A DNA stretch of 64,000 nucleotides, from contig OX422185.1 of NCBI GenBank assembly GCA_949130485.1, positions 13,091,967 through 13,155,966 on the forward strand. Reading direction: 5' to 3'. The notes beneath the pieces are model-generated. The model did no database searches, was not told the DNA's origin, and saw nothing but the letters and a program-made list of their open reading frames with translations. The translations under genes and the position numbers were made by a program. This stretch comes from Agelas oroides (lineage: Eukaryota > Porifera > Demospongiae > Agelasida > Agelasidae). Positions 35,546-45,991 of this stretch are shown here, piece by piece. Position 1 is the first letter of the stretch; the number at the start of each line of letters is the position of its first letter.

Positions 35546-35978
35546 TTTGTGTTGTGTGTAAGAAGGCTCCTGCTCTTGTTACTGTACCAGCAGTCTCTCA
35601 TGGGATGGAGCTTAATGTGAGGGCCTAGCTCGTGTGTCTTCTGTCTGGTAGCTTGTCATACGTGAAGAGCTCATCCATCTTCATCTAGCTTCACTCTTTT
35701 GCCATGTTACAGTCATTCTGGAGCCACCAGACAACCAAATTCAGCCATCTGTCTTCCGCACAGTTTGGTATTAATGGTTGCTAGCATAGCTGTACCCATG
35801 TGCAGCAGCAACCAATCAAATATCAATCATAATCCATATTCAGGACTTATGTTTACATGGTATGATAGCTAATTAGTAGATAGTGCAAAAATGTTAATGG
35901 TTTGGAGCAAAGCACTTTTGCAGTTGTCATGCACACAGTCTTTCAAGTCTCCTGGTTTCCCATTCTCCCTTCCTACAG

Positions 35979-36221
35979 ACACTACCTTTACCCTGACTAA
36001 TGTCATGTCCACTCTGGAGACAGTACAAGGTTGGAGGGCTCTGGGTGGACAACTTGGGATACCATACACTAAGTATTGCAACAAGGGCGGTGACACTATA
36101 ATAAACTATTATCTAAGAAGCTCTCCTGGTGCTTCATGGAGTGGGCTTGCTGGTGCCCTCCACTACCGTGGTGAACAGAGAGGACTGATAAAAGTCTCAA
36201 ACTACTTCCAAAGACAACCAG
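35979..36221 (+). CDS. Death-fold-domain protein, exon
   Basis: 243 nt between CCCTTCCTACAG and GGTATGTGTG, phase 1 at both ends, 81 codons. The peptide follows the death-domain layout: LTNVMSTLETVQGWRALGGQ (helix 1-2 with the conserved Trp-x2-Leu-Gly), LGIPYTKY, then INYYLRSSPGASWSGLAGAL (helix 4-5 with the PGASWxxLAxAL signature) and a final helix ending NYFQRQPG. This is the clearest domain match in the gene. With 20058-20336 it makes a protein with at least two death-fold modules, presumably a cytosolic adaptor. No catalytic domain is seen in the window. Confidence 0.68.
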
Positions 36222-37679
36222 GTATGTGTGGGAGGGCATTCAGAAGTATATTAAGAAACTAATTAACTTCAAGTACATTTTAGGCATTTTTGTGGGCTCT
36301 GAATATTTTTCATATAATATTGTGTTAGATTTTTTTCACATATACAATGAAATGGTGAAAACATGAATACTGTGTGTGAAGATCTAACATAGTTGGTAGC
36401 CATTGTCACTGTCCTCGTTAACTGACTGATGACCTCCTAGACCCTCAGTGTGTCTCAATAATGAGGGAAGAAAAACCTGTTACCATGGTGATGGCTACTA
36501 AATGTACATAGAATTTGGTATGTACTTGAAGATAATACTGTAATTATTGTAATACTACGTATGATCCAATTTAACTAATGTAAGGAATTCAATTTCAGGA
36601 ATTTATCTTGAATCTAATGCTATGTAAGCCGGAGTCTTAATTTATTTACCCTAATCCAATTTAGTGTAAGATAATGACTGAAGCCAACCTCCAATCTTTG
36701 TGGCCTTCCTACCAGTTTCACAAACAGGTGTATTGTCTTCATAGGTCAGCGAAGTAAGTTCACAACTCCAGGAAAAAACAGCTATACACTTATCTAGCTA
36801 CACTTGGTTCAACCTTCAATGGTTGCCGAGTTTGGCAAGCCGTGTACACAATTTGAGGAAAAGCCAGCTGTACACTTACCTAGGGTAGGGAAGGACACTA
36901 GGTATTGCCTTCATCGGTTACAGAGTTCATCGACGTCTGTACACAGTTCTAGGAAAAAACAGGTATACACTTACCTTACGAAAGTAGGCCTTTGTGTTTT
37001 CACGTAGTGTGATTCTTAAGATCTAATTTTATGCAAGAAATTCAATTTCAGGAATTTATGATGAATCCAATCTAATGTAAGGTCAAAACCTAATTGTTTT
37101 TTAAGCACGTAGAATTTGAATAATTATGTTACCCATGATTATCAATAGGGTAAACTGACGTCAGATATGGTAATTAGTGAGGGTCAAAGTTTTTGTGTAG
37201 AGTAGATTGTACATTGCATACTCCCATGCATAAGAGACCAAACTTTGGAGCTGGTCAGAGAAAGCTTCCTAGTAGTTCTGTTATAGCATACAGAAGCTGA
37301 CCGTTGCCTGATTCCCAAGTGAAAGCCAACAAGACATCAAAAAAGCACTGCTGTAATGTGCTTATAATTGGCTCGGAATGTAGTTTAGTGTAATGTAATT
37401 AATAGACACAGACACGTATACACAGATGCACACAAACGCACAGTATCACATACATGTACACACAAGTGTGTACACAATAGAAAATACACAAGTGTGAAAT
37501 GACCCATTTCCCTGTTGTTTTCTCACCTTGACGATGATACAAGGAAACATTGTCAACACCATTTGATAAAAGAAACAGAATCACACAATATTTTTTGACT
37601 AGCTCCAAGATTTAATCCTTTTCTCTCCAACCGCTTCTGGTTTTTGTGTATGTGTGCATCTAAATGTGAAGTTTGTGTA
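36222..37679 (+). other. Intron sequence with a short repeated block
   Basis: CTATACACTTANCTAG-like blocks recur at 36780, 36870 and 36960, each after AGTTC or ACAATTTGAGGAAAA, giving about three copies of an 85-95-bp unit (36740-36985). GGAATTTATSWTGAATCYAAT is repeated at 36598 and 37052. Confidence 0.4.
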
Positions 37680-38575
37680 GCCTCATTCCCAGGCCTACCC
37701 CATACTTTTTCATGAGTATCATTGTCAACACAACTTGAAGACAATGGCACAAGACAAGATAATTATATTTTATGATGGCAGTGCTGGGTAGGAATTGAAG
37801 ATTATTTCGTTGCATATTTCGATCGTGTTACTGTGTTCAAAGCACTGTAGCGCAGAACTTCCGTTAAAGGCAGGGCTCATACGTCCTGTGTAGACGTGTC
37901 AGTTGTGCGTGTAAATGTGCTGCCTCGCTCCCACGCTTTCCCATATTTTTTCTCAGCTTGAAAATAATATGAGGACCTCTCAGTATCATTGTCAACACAA
38001 CTTGAAGATTAACAATGGCACAAGACAAGATATATTTTATGATGGCAGTGCTGGGTAGAAATTGGACATTTTTTTGTTGCATATTTCGATCGTGTTACTG
38101 TGTTCAAAGCACTGTAGCGCAGAACTTCCGTTAAAGGCAGGGCTCATACATCCTGTGTAGACGTGTCAGTTGTGCGTGTAAATGTGCTGCCTCGCTCCCA
38201 CGCTTTCCCATATTTTTTCTCAGCTTGAAAATAATATGAGGACCTTTGAGTATCATTGTCAACACAACTTGAAGATTAACAATGGGACAAGACAAGATAT
38301 ACTTCATGATAGCAGTGCAGGGTAGAAATTGAACTGTACAAATTCCATTGTGTATTTCGATCACATTATTGCATTCAAAGTGCTGTAGCACAGAACTTCT
38401 GTTAAAGGTGGGGCTCATGCGCCCTGTGTAGACTTGTCAGGTGTGCGTGTAAATGTGAGATTTGTGTAGTCTCATTTCCAAGCCTCCCCCATTATTTTCT
38501 TGACTTGAATATGATACGAGAATCTTGAGTATCATTGTCAACACACCTTGAAGATTAACGATGGGATATATTTTA
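37680..38575. repeat. 267-bp composite tandem array built on family A MITE
   Basis: About three and a third units, period 267-269 bp (starts near 37771, 38040 and 38307 at TGATRGCAGTGC). Each unit joins the left half of a family A MITE (ATTTCGATC...CTTCCGTTAAAGGCAGGGCTC) to a non-MITE piece (GTATCATTGTCAACACAACT, ATGGCACAAGACAAGATAT) that also holds a TAG...CTA-like end. Confidence 0.8.
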
Positions 38576-38688
38576 TCAAGAGTTTATTACTTATGATTTC
38601 AACAAATGATATATTGGACATAATTTTTTAGTTTGTTTACTCAAATCAGCCAACTTATTTTGGTGTGTATATTAACACTTCACATTTG

Positions 38689-39461
38689 CCATATTCTACG
38701 TATTATCCGCCCATGATGTATTGTCCGCCCACCCCCTTCTTCAGCCAAAAGTTATGTTGGAGGGTATTTATATATATAGTATCCGCCCACCCTTTACCAT
38801 GGGACTGCTCCCTGTACCGGGAATGACGACCACAGCAGGCAAGTAGGTGACAACATGTAGATGGCTTTGAGAATAGCCGATTTTGGCATTCCAGCTTAGA
38901 CTGTCAGTTACATTTGTCGATCGTACCGTAGATCGGGAAATAAAAAAATTTCGTGGTGTTAAATTTTCACGGTTCGTTCCATGCGTCAAATTCTTTTGAC
39001 GGTTGGTGGTTATAATATGGATGAGCGCCTGGAGCGTTCCTAGCGTTTAGTCTGCTACCAGGTATTGGGAGAACTATGTATCGCTGGCTGTAGCTGTCAG
39101 GAGTAGTCGTCGATCGGACGTTTACCTTGGGAGTTGTGGACGTGCGCGTGCAAGCTTATTCGTTGATCATCGCCGTGTAAATGTTTTTATTCTCGTGTTA
39201 AATTTTCGCAGTTGGTCTCAACTGCAAAATTGTTTTAACAGCGAAATTTTATGGTATGTATGTTTATACTCTGCTTGATTTTTCAATCATTTGTTTACAG
39301 TCAACAAAAGACTAAGTAGATAATCACATAATTGTAGATGAACTTCTTGGGTGGGTGGATACTACATCGCGTTCACCAAAACTACGTATTATCTGCCCAC
39401 CCCCCTCTTTCAGCTAGCACTTAAGTGGCCCGCCCATGGGCAGAAAATACGTAGAATACGG
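38689..39461. mobile_element. Foldback element, CCRTATTCTACGTATT ends
   Basis: CCATATTCTACGTATTATCC at the left and, inverted, CCGTATTCTACGTATTTTCT at the right, followed on both sides by CGCCCAC-rich arms. Encloses a relative of the 22493 foldback element at 38925-39255. Confidence 0.7.
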
Positions 39462-39469
39462 TACATCCG

Positions 39470-40180
39470 TGTGTACATGTGACACTGTGTGTGCACCCAT
39501 GTGTGTGTATCTGTGTCTGCCACACGCAATCTATTTGTGTGCAATGTTTATGTGTGTATCTGTGTCTACATATATTGTGCATTGTGTGTGCTTTGTGTGT
39601 GTGTTTGTGTGTGTTTAAGTGTCTTCCTGTTAAGGAGATTGGCAGGGAACATGTCCATTGCACCATGAGTCAGTGAAAATGAGATACTTAATTTTGGTTA
39701 TTTATTCCTTTTGAGGAGGGGGGGGGGGGGGGGGGGGGGGGGGTGGTTCTTGCATTTGTGTGATATTGCTGAATAATGTAATGTAAAGCTCGTTACTATG
39801 GGAGTATCACAGCAGTGACTACATATTCGACTGTTCCGCCATTTCCAGTTCACAGTTTTCTTTTTGCTGGTCATCAGGGGAGTTCCCAGTCTGATCTTTG
39901 CACAAACACAGGTTTCAGCTCCTTTAAACTCCCGACCTGTGGATGGCTACAGAAAGGGCGGAGCCACTCTGGTATGTACATGGAGTCCAGCTTAGTCTGG
40001 TAGTTGGGACATGCTGCATGTGGGCTTGGAACATGTAGGCTCACTACGTGCGATCTTACACATGCTTTGAGTCACCAGTCTTATGGTGGCTAAATGACTA
40101 TTGATTGTCATAGCTATTTGACCTTTAACTTGAATCTCTGAGAATCAAATGAGTACTTGAACTATTGTTTTTGTTTACAG
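39470..40180 (+). other. Intron sequence: TG-rich, poly-G, interspersed repeat
   Basis: 39480-39620 is TG-rich. 39718-39742 is a run of 25 or so G. 39885-39995 is the plus-orientation copy of the repeat at 21541-21652 (AACTCCCGACCTGTGG, CTACAGAAAGGGCGG). Confidence 0.5.
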
Positions 40181-40227
40181 ACCAGCAACATGAAAGTAGT
40201 AGCAATGCCAGAAGTATACTTCTATGA
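40181..40227 (+). CDS. Possible last exon of the death-fold gene
   Basis: After a good acceptor (GTTTTTGTTTACAG) the phase-1 frame left by exon 35979-36221 continues D-QQHESSSNARSILL and stops at 40225-40227. Only phase and acceptor support it. A second frame stays open to 40284 (MPEVYFYDLSLRKAMDAAR) and cannot be excluded. Confidence 0.3.
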
Positions 40228-40284
40228 CTTATCTCTTAGGAAGGCAATGGATGCTGCTAGATTCTTCTTTCTCTTCTACTTGTA

Positions 40285-40719
40285 ACTGACTTTTTTTCAT
40301 GATGTCATAGGTAGGCTATGACATCATTGGTAATTAGTTGGGTGTCTATGATAACTGTTATCTACAAGTTGTGTGACTTATCTAATTTTGGTTAATGTTA
40401 TGTAAACTCAGACAGAGAGAGAGAGTGTGTGTGCATGTGCACGTGCTTGTGTGTGCTTGTGTGTGCATGCATGGTGTGTGCATGCATGCATGTGCGTGTG
40501 CATGCATGTGTGCGCGTGCGTGTGTGCATGTGTGTGTGCGCGTGCGTGTGTGTGTATGAAGTCCCAAACTAATTGGGGTGAGCCTGAGTGAACACCACAC
40601 TAGCAACTTACTTTTTATCACTCTTTTATATATTTGTCATATGCCTTTCAATTTGTTATTAACTGGTACTATAATTCAATGTGTGCCACATACGGTATAG
40701 GGGCAAAGTCTTGCAACGA
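40285..40719. other. Intergenic, TG/CG-rich microsatellite
   Basis: 40420-40555 is TGTGCATG/TGCGCGTG repeat followed by AGTCCCAAACTAATTGGGG, a possible diverged family G start. Confidence 0.45.
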
Positions 40720-40729
40720 CGACGGGCTG

Positions 40730-40975
40730 TTTCCAATCCGTCGTCCGCATTCCATCCGCTGCCGTCCGCTTAACGTCCGCTAGAGCGGCGTCGCGCTTTT
40801 GGCTCTGGCAAGATTAAGACGGGGAAAGATGGCGCGGCAGCGGCGCTGTAGCGGTAGCGGCGCTGAAGCGGTAGCGGCGCTGAAGCGGTAGCGGCGCTCC
40901 GCGGCGCTAAAGCGGAAGCGGCGCACGGAGGGCGGTGCTGAAGCGGTAGCGGCGCTTGCGCAGGGGCAAGTTGCG
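40730..40975. promoter_or_regulatory. GC- and CpG-rich block before the BEN gene
   Basis: Sharp GC and CpG rise, with AGCGGTAGCGGCGCTGA repeated head to tail (three close copies at 40848-40900, another near 40940). It ends some 75 bp before the first ATG of the BEN gene (41049), where a CpG-island promoter would lie. No core promoter motif is claimed. Confidence 0.4.
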
Positions 40976-41048
40976 GGCGCGGCGCTACTGCAGCCGTGTG
41001 TCGTGCCTACGATCGTATGAGTACTTGCGTTTCAGTTCGTCGTCTCTG

Positions 41049-41385
41049 ATGGATCGTATTCCAGTGCAGTGTGTTGGCAACGACAGCAAACGCTACGACG
41101 GCAAAGTTTGGCTGGAGCGTCTACAAGACATCATTGAAGTCAATGGACGGCAAATACCTGAGCCGCTTTGCCCTTCAGCTTTCAAAGAGGGAGATGCTGT
41201 AAAAGTTCGCCAGCTTGTGAAAGGGGGACGTGTAAAACTATGGAATGGAGTAGTTGTTGGATCACCGCAGGAAGAAAGATCGGCGTTTAATACGACTCCG
41301 AAGCCCTGACAACAATCGCCATCCACAACAAGGAAGCGAAAGCAGCAGATGACAGATACAAAGAAGCCCAAGGCCAGAAAAATCG
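41049..41385 (+). pseudogene. BEN-domain gene, exon 1, in-frame stop
   Basis: Starts MDRIPVQCVGNDSKRYDG and includes FKEGDAVKVRQLVKGGRVKL then WNGVVV, an EGDxVxVR...WxGxVV pattern like small chromatin-associated beta-barrel domains (inference). An in-frame TGA at 41307-41309 interrupts the frame, which then continues open into a basic, NLS-like stretch (TTRKRKQQMTDTKKPKARKI) and a good donor (ATCG|GTGAGT). The split Asp codon left at the donor is completed correctly by the exon at 42824, so the continuation after the stop is real coding heritage. ATG at 41049 is preferred because the upstream frame lies in the GC-rich block. Confidence 0.6.
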
Positions 41386-42823
41386 GTGAGTTGGTACCTA
41401 GCTACATAGCAACATAAGCCTCCTACCCCGCCTAAAAGAATTGTGAAGGGAGACCCTCGAGAACATGATAGAAGTTGAGCAGTTGATAGAACTGCCCAGC
41501 ATCAGTGCCATTTGTCATTCTCGTGCAGTTGATTTTGCAGTTGTTGCAAAGTTTTACCGCCTCTCGCACTATGTAAGTGACCAAACTTGTGACTCTCTCT
41601 CACTTGATCCATGAGGCAGTATTTTTTCTTAATTTTTTTCTGGTGCAATTTGTGTGTTTGGTGTGTGTTTGGTGTGTGTTTGGTCTGTGTGTTGTCAACT
41701 AGGCTGTGTCTGTGGTTTGATTCAGTGTGTTGATAGTGGCAAGTGGGCTGGACTAGGTGGCTGACTTTAAACCTTGTGGCCTTTGTGATTCTTCCTTTAT
41801 TCTGAAGGTTACGGGTACATGTTGAGTATGTTTGCCTGTATACATATCCTGCCAAAAAGCTACCGGATTTTTACAACAACGCTACAGAGGGCATTTGGCT
41901 GTAGTTCAACATAACACTACAGTACACAGTCAAGTGACAGTAGGCGGCTGCTCGGTGGAGTACGAGTACGAACTTCTACGTCAGTTTACTACGATGGTAG
42001 GAGGAACTAGGTGCTATTTATGACTTAAACAGAGCCAGAGCAACTCACTGCTGGGCCACACGAAGCTTTTTTGCTCATATCTTGGAATAGAACAGAGCGG
42101 CAGTGGCTGAAAGGCTACTGGATACTCGAAAAACAGGTACCCAGTAACTTTGCAAACAAACTACAGCGAACTGGAAATTTTTTTCCCCTAATAACACTTT
42201 GTGTGGCCTTGCAGCGATGTCGTACAAATAGATAAAACGCTGGTATATGGCATTCTGTGTGCAAAACTGACGTAGAAGTTTGTACTCATACTCCACCGAG
42301 TAGCCACCTACTGTCACTCAACTGTGTACTGTAGCAAATTTAGTGTTATGCTGAACTATAGCCAAATGCCCTGTGTAGTGACTGGTTGTAAATATCCAGT
42401 AGCTTTCTTTTATGAAATGTTATACAGGTAAGTTTGTGACATACTAATTTTATTCATGAACTTGTACCCGTAACCTTAATGTTTGTTACATGTTTGACAA
42501 ATCCTGGCATATGATGAAGTGTACAGTTTTCACCACATATGAGTTGCTGTAATTGTGTGTTGTGCAATCTGCAAAAAAAAATTTGGCGGCAGGTACAAAA
42601 TGCAATTATAGGCTTGCAACAGACTCTCATTTGTGCTTGGGTTTGGCTTTGCCTTTGCCGGACTATGACAACCCCACTTTCCATGGATGGTATAACCTCT
42701 ATTTCACATAAGAGAGGGTTTTGTTATTTAATGATTAGTGGTTGCCAAGGATCAATAACATCTTGGATTGTGGAACTCAAGTCCATCACAAAGTAGTGCA
42801 TATTTGATTGTTTCCTTCTCCAG
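41386..42823 (+). other. BEN gene intron 1
   Basis: GTGAGT...TTCTCCAG. Mostly occupied by the inverted-repeat element at 41856-42406. Confidence 0.55.
41856..42406. mobile_element. Long inverted-repeat element
   Basis: Arms of about 140 bp: AGCTACCGGATTTTTACAAC at the left, and GCATTTGGCTGTAGTTCA...GACAGTAGGCGGC...ACTTCTACGTCAG, all repeated inverted at 42266-42406. The middle (42000-42260) is unique. No target duplication resolved. Confidence 0.8.
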
Positions 42824-43262
42824 ACAAGATTGAAGCTTGTGCGCAAGGCTCTACATGTAATGAGTCTCCAAGGAAAGCCTCATCCAGTGGAGTGTTCGTA
42901 AATTTAGTTTCAACTGTTGCAACAACAGCTGGTGGTGGAGTGCCCCCAGGTTCAGCTTTACACCTTCCAGTCCCAGCTGGTGCAGCCGGTGGTGGAGTGC
43001 CCCCAGGTTCAGCTTTACACCTTCCAGTCCCAGCTGGTGCAGCCGGTGGTGGAGTGCCCCCAGGTTCAGCTTTACACCTTCCAGTCCCAGCTGGTGCAGC
43101 CGGTGGTGGAGTGAGTCCCAGCTGGTGCAGCCGGTGGTGGAGTGCCCTCTTTTCACCCTCCCATCAGTACAGGAGTGTTTCCTTCAGTCTCAACTAGTGG
43201 CCCTGCCTCAAGTACATTGGAGTATCTACCTCTATATGCACCAATGGACAGTTCTGCACATG
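42824..43262 (+). pseudogene. BEN-domain gene, exon 2 with minisatellite and frameshift
   Basis: Begins D-KIEACAQGSTCNESPRKAS. At 42931 a 57-bp coding minisatellite starts (GGGVPPGSALHLPVPAGAA, 19 residues): three full units, then a fourth of only 31 bp (43102-43132), then the tail. The 26-bp loss moves the frame by +1. In the shifted frame the tail reads sensibly (STGVFPSVSTSGPASSTLEY then LPLYAPMDSSAH) into a good donor (CATG|GTAAGT), and the split Gly codon is completed by exon 3. The original reading frame instead stops at 43195-43197. The unit is Gly/Pro/Ala-rich and probably a disordered linker. Confidence 0.6.
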
Positions 43263-44586
43263 GTAAGTATTACTAGTGGAAACATAGAACTCTGGGGGTG
43301 GGGGGGAGCAAGCAGTGCATGCAGAACAGCAATGGTTAGCTAAAGCTTTACCGTAGTTGTGATTACCAGATAGCACATCAGCATACCGACCATGCGTGTA
43401 TGTAGCAAGAGCGCATAAGAACGGGTGGCTAGAGTAAGAGCATGTAACTCCAATAGAAGCCCACAGTCCGGTCAAAATTATTGAACTGTTACTAAAAATA
43501 GAACACCTGGCACGTGCTTAGCAACAATGGCTTATGTCTACGCGCAGCTGCGCAGTACGTGTTACTATTTAAATTTTTAGTACGGTTCAATAATTCCAAC
43601 TGGTTTCAAATTTACGTTGTTACACGCTCTTCTTACTCTAGCCGCCTGTTCTTATGCGCTCTTGCTGTAGCTATAGTGGGGATAGTTCCTCTCTACCTCA
43701 GTAACCCATGCATATGGGTTTTGCGAGGCGCACGTACTACACTACCGGCCATGCCATCGACGTCATGTTCTGGTTTCTGTACCTAGATAACACCACATAC
43801 ACAAAAGGGCCTGAACAAACACATGAATATTATGAACGTTTGAAGGTAGATTTACAGTTGCGTACAGCTGATTTCTAATTAACGCACACTCCCAATTGGC
43901 AAGTTGCATGAGCTAAGATGATGACAGAACTTGAGGCATACACTCCAAGCATATGTGAGCAAATATCTTATCTAGATGATTTGTATTGCTATCCAAGGAC
44001 ACTAAGAGTCTTGTTGCTCGTAAAAACACTTGTGATGAATGGTACGTACATTGTCATATTACATTCACCATAGTTAACATTTGCAGAGAAGTTTTAGCAT
44101 TTACATGTCTACCATATGTACTTTGAATGTTAATCCCAAAGATTCGAATGGGGTAATTTCCCATTCATTCAGGCCGTAACCTACGCACGTGTATGTGGTG
44201 GAGTCCTGCTAGTTTGGGATTTGTTTAGGGTCACCCCTAATGGGTGGCATACAAGCTTCCCTGGGGAGGTGGTTGTACTTACACACTGGTGTCATCTACA
44301 CCAGACAACAGTATGCAATACCATTGTGGTCTAAATAATGGGCTATGTAACAGTAGGGGTGGTTTACGGTGGCCTTGAAGGTTGCCCCTCACAAATGTTT
44401 TCTCGTGACGATTCTGTCATACATCACCCTTCACAAATGTTCCCTTGCGACAATCCTGTTCCCTGCCACGAGGATTGATGGAGGACAGGATTGACACGAG
44501 AGAATGTTCACAAAGGGACATTCATGAGGGGTGACCGTTTAATGGAAATGGTGTCAGAAAGAAGTTGGCTTTGCTCTCTTGTGCAG
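43263..44586 (+). other. BEN gene intron 2, with two foldback elements
   Basis: 43395-43680: GCAAGAGCGCATAAGAACGG is repeated inverted at 43650-43670 (GTTCTTATGCGCTCTTGC). 44375-44535: GCCCCTCACAAATG...TTTCTCGTGACGATTCTGTC is repeated inverted as GACAGGATTGACACGAGAG...CATGAGGGGTGAC. Acceptor CTCTCTTGTGCAG. Confidence 0.6.
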
Positions 44587-45453
44587 GTGCTAGGATAATG
44601 CAGGGAGTGAAGGACGCCCTTTTTGCATTCACAATAAAGTTCGAGTGTTTGGAAAAGCACTTGGAACGAAGGATAGAGCAGCAGATGGAGAAGTTCGAAC
44701 AGCAGCTTCGTAAAACCGAGGCCAAACTTGATTCTTCTGTGCGCCAATGTATGGCGGAATTAACGAAGCAACAAACTCATTTACAAAGGAAGCAGGATCA
44801 GCTGGCTGCTAAGCAGGACTTATTGCATACCACAATTGTCCATGATCAGTGCCCCCTACCTCCTCCCATAATGACTTCACCACCACCGTCGGTTCGACTT
44901 TCACACTCATCTCATCAAGACATTTTCAGATCACCATCAGCTGTGCGAGAGATTCTCACCGAAGAAGATAGAGAAATCGATGAGATTATCAGCTACCTCA
45001 GTGGTGAAAGTGGAACAATGGAACAATCTCGATCACAATGCTCTGAATTGCCTCACCAATCTTCACTGGTGGCTGTGGATCGGAATGGTGGATCAGCCCC
45101 TTCCACATCCTTGCTGGCAGAACAACCTAGACCTGCTGTAAGATTGGCAAGCCCATTCCCAGTTCCAATGCAAAGTGGTGGACCAGCCCCCTCTGCGTAT
45201 GTAACCAGTTCTTTTCTGGCAGGTTGTGAGCCCATGAGACAGTGGTTTTTTGGTGACTCAGTTCTTATGTCTTCTACTGTCACGGGAAAGGGAAGACCTG
45301 CACTTGATCCAGCGAAAATGGCATCACTTTATGGTGTTATTCAAAAGAATGTCTTCAAGTCAACATCATGCAGTGCACGAGTTTGAGAAAAACGTTATAC
45401 CAAGAATTAACAATGCTGTTGCTGGAATCTGCAAGCGCTTGAGAAGTACTTGA
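44587..45453 (+). pseudogene. BEN-domain gene, last exon: coiled coil and broken BEN domain
   Basis: Residues just after the acceptor form a long Glu/Lys/Gln-rich coiled coil (KHLERRIEQQMEKFEQQLRK and onward to KQQTHLQRKQDQLAAKQDLL), then a Pro/Ser-rich linker, then at 45235 the BEN-domain core (FFGDSVLMSSTVTGKGRPAL, LDPAKMASLYGVIQKNVFK). BEN domains bind DNA and act in transcriptional repression in the nucleus. The frame fails at about 45365: this frame stops at 45384-45386, whereas the +1 frame carries the expected final BEN helices (VHEFEKNVIPRINNAVAGIC) to a stop at 45451-45453. So a one-base shift lies inside the domain. With the stop in exon 1 and the shift in exon 2 the gene looks dead. 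Assembly error is the alternative. Confidence 0.7.
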
Positions 45454-45491
45454 TGTTTGAATTAGTGTAGTTTTAGTGGACCCCTGACTTT

Positions 45492-45705
45492 AGAGTTTTT
45501 GTACTCCCTTCCACTTCACACTTTTTTTAAATGTACTTTTAGTATTTTTATGGTGTGGTAGTGGAGTGCCCTCCCCCAATATTTATTCAATGTTTATTCA
45601 TTTTTTGTACTCCCTTCCACTTCACACTTTTTTTAAATGTACTTTTTAGTATTTTTATGGTGTGGTAGTGGAGTGCCCTCCCCCAATATTTATGCAATGT
45701 TTATT
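45492..45705. repeat. Two-copy ~105-bp tandem repeat after the BEN gene
   Basis: TTTGTACTCCCTTCCACTTC...TTTATGGTGTGGTAGTGGAG then TGCCCTCCCCCAATATTTAT, twice, almost identical. It follows the BEN stop directly and so would lie in the 3' UTR. Its TATGGTGTGGTAGTGGA core recurs at 51897-52185. Confidence 0.85.
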
Positions 45706-45910
45706 CATAATGTCTGAGTAGCACAGTCCCTGTCTCGTTCCCAGACCATGGGTTATGCGCGCGCGCAGGTTGGTCTGCTGAGCTGGCCGGTTGGACTGAC
45801 ATGACGTAGCGTTGTGTATAAAGCATGCACTCGCGCTCATATATTCTGATGCGACCGGCAACTGAAGACTCTCTCACCGAAGTGAAATACTATCTTGGCG
45901 TTTTAAGAAG

Positions 45911-45991
45911 ATGGGTAATCTGTTCCGAGGACGGCGGATAGCGGAACGTTCTGCAAAGACTCGAACTGCTGGTACGAAGGAGTCCTCTGAG
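45911..45991 (+). CDS. SKP1/zinc-module gene, probable first exon
   Basis: ATG opens MGNLFRGRRIAERSAKTRTA, and 27 codons end exactly at a good donor (TGAG|GTGAGC) in phase 0, which fits the next exon at 47859 (phase 0, VSEQLE...). MG-N at the N-terminus resembles an N-myristoylation signal, though the basic stretch could equally be a nuclear signal. Joining over a 1.87-kb intron is an inference. Confidence 0.4.

Noticed and set aside
41307-41309. TGA as a selenocysteine codon in the BEN gene
   Set aside because: No SECIS-like element sought or seen, no Sec precedent in BEN proteins, and two further frame lesions favour decay.
42851-43156. 101-codon minus-strand frame
   Set aside because: Antisense of the coding minisatellite.
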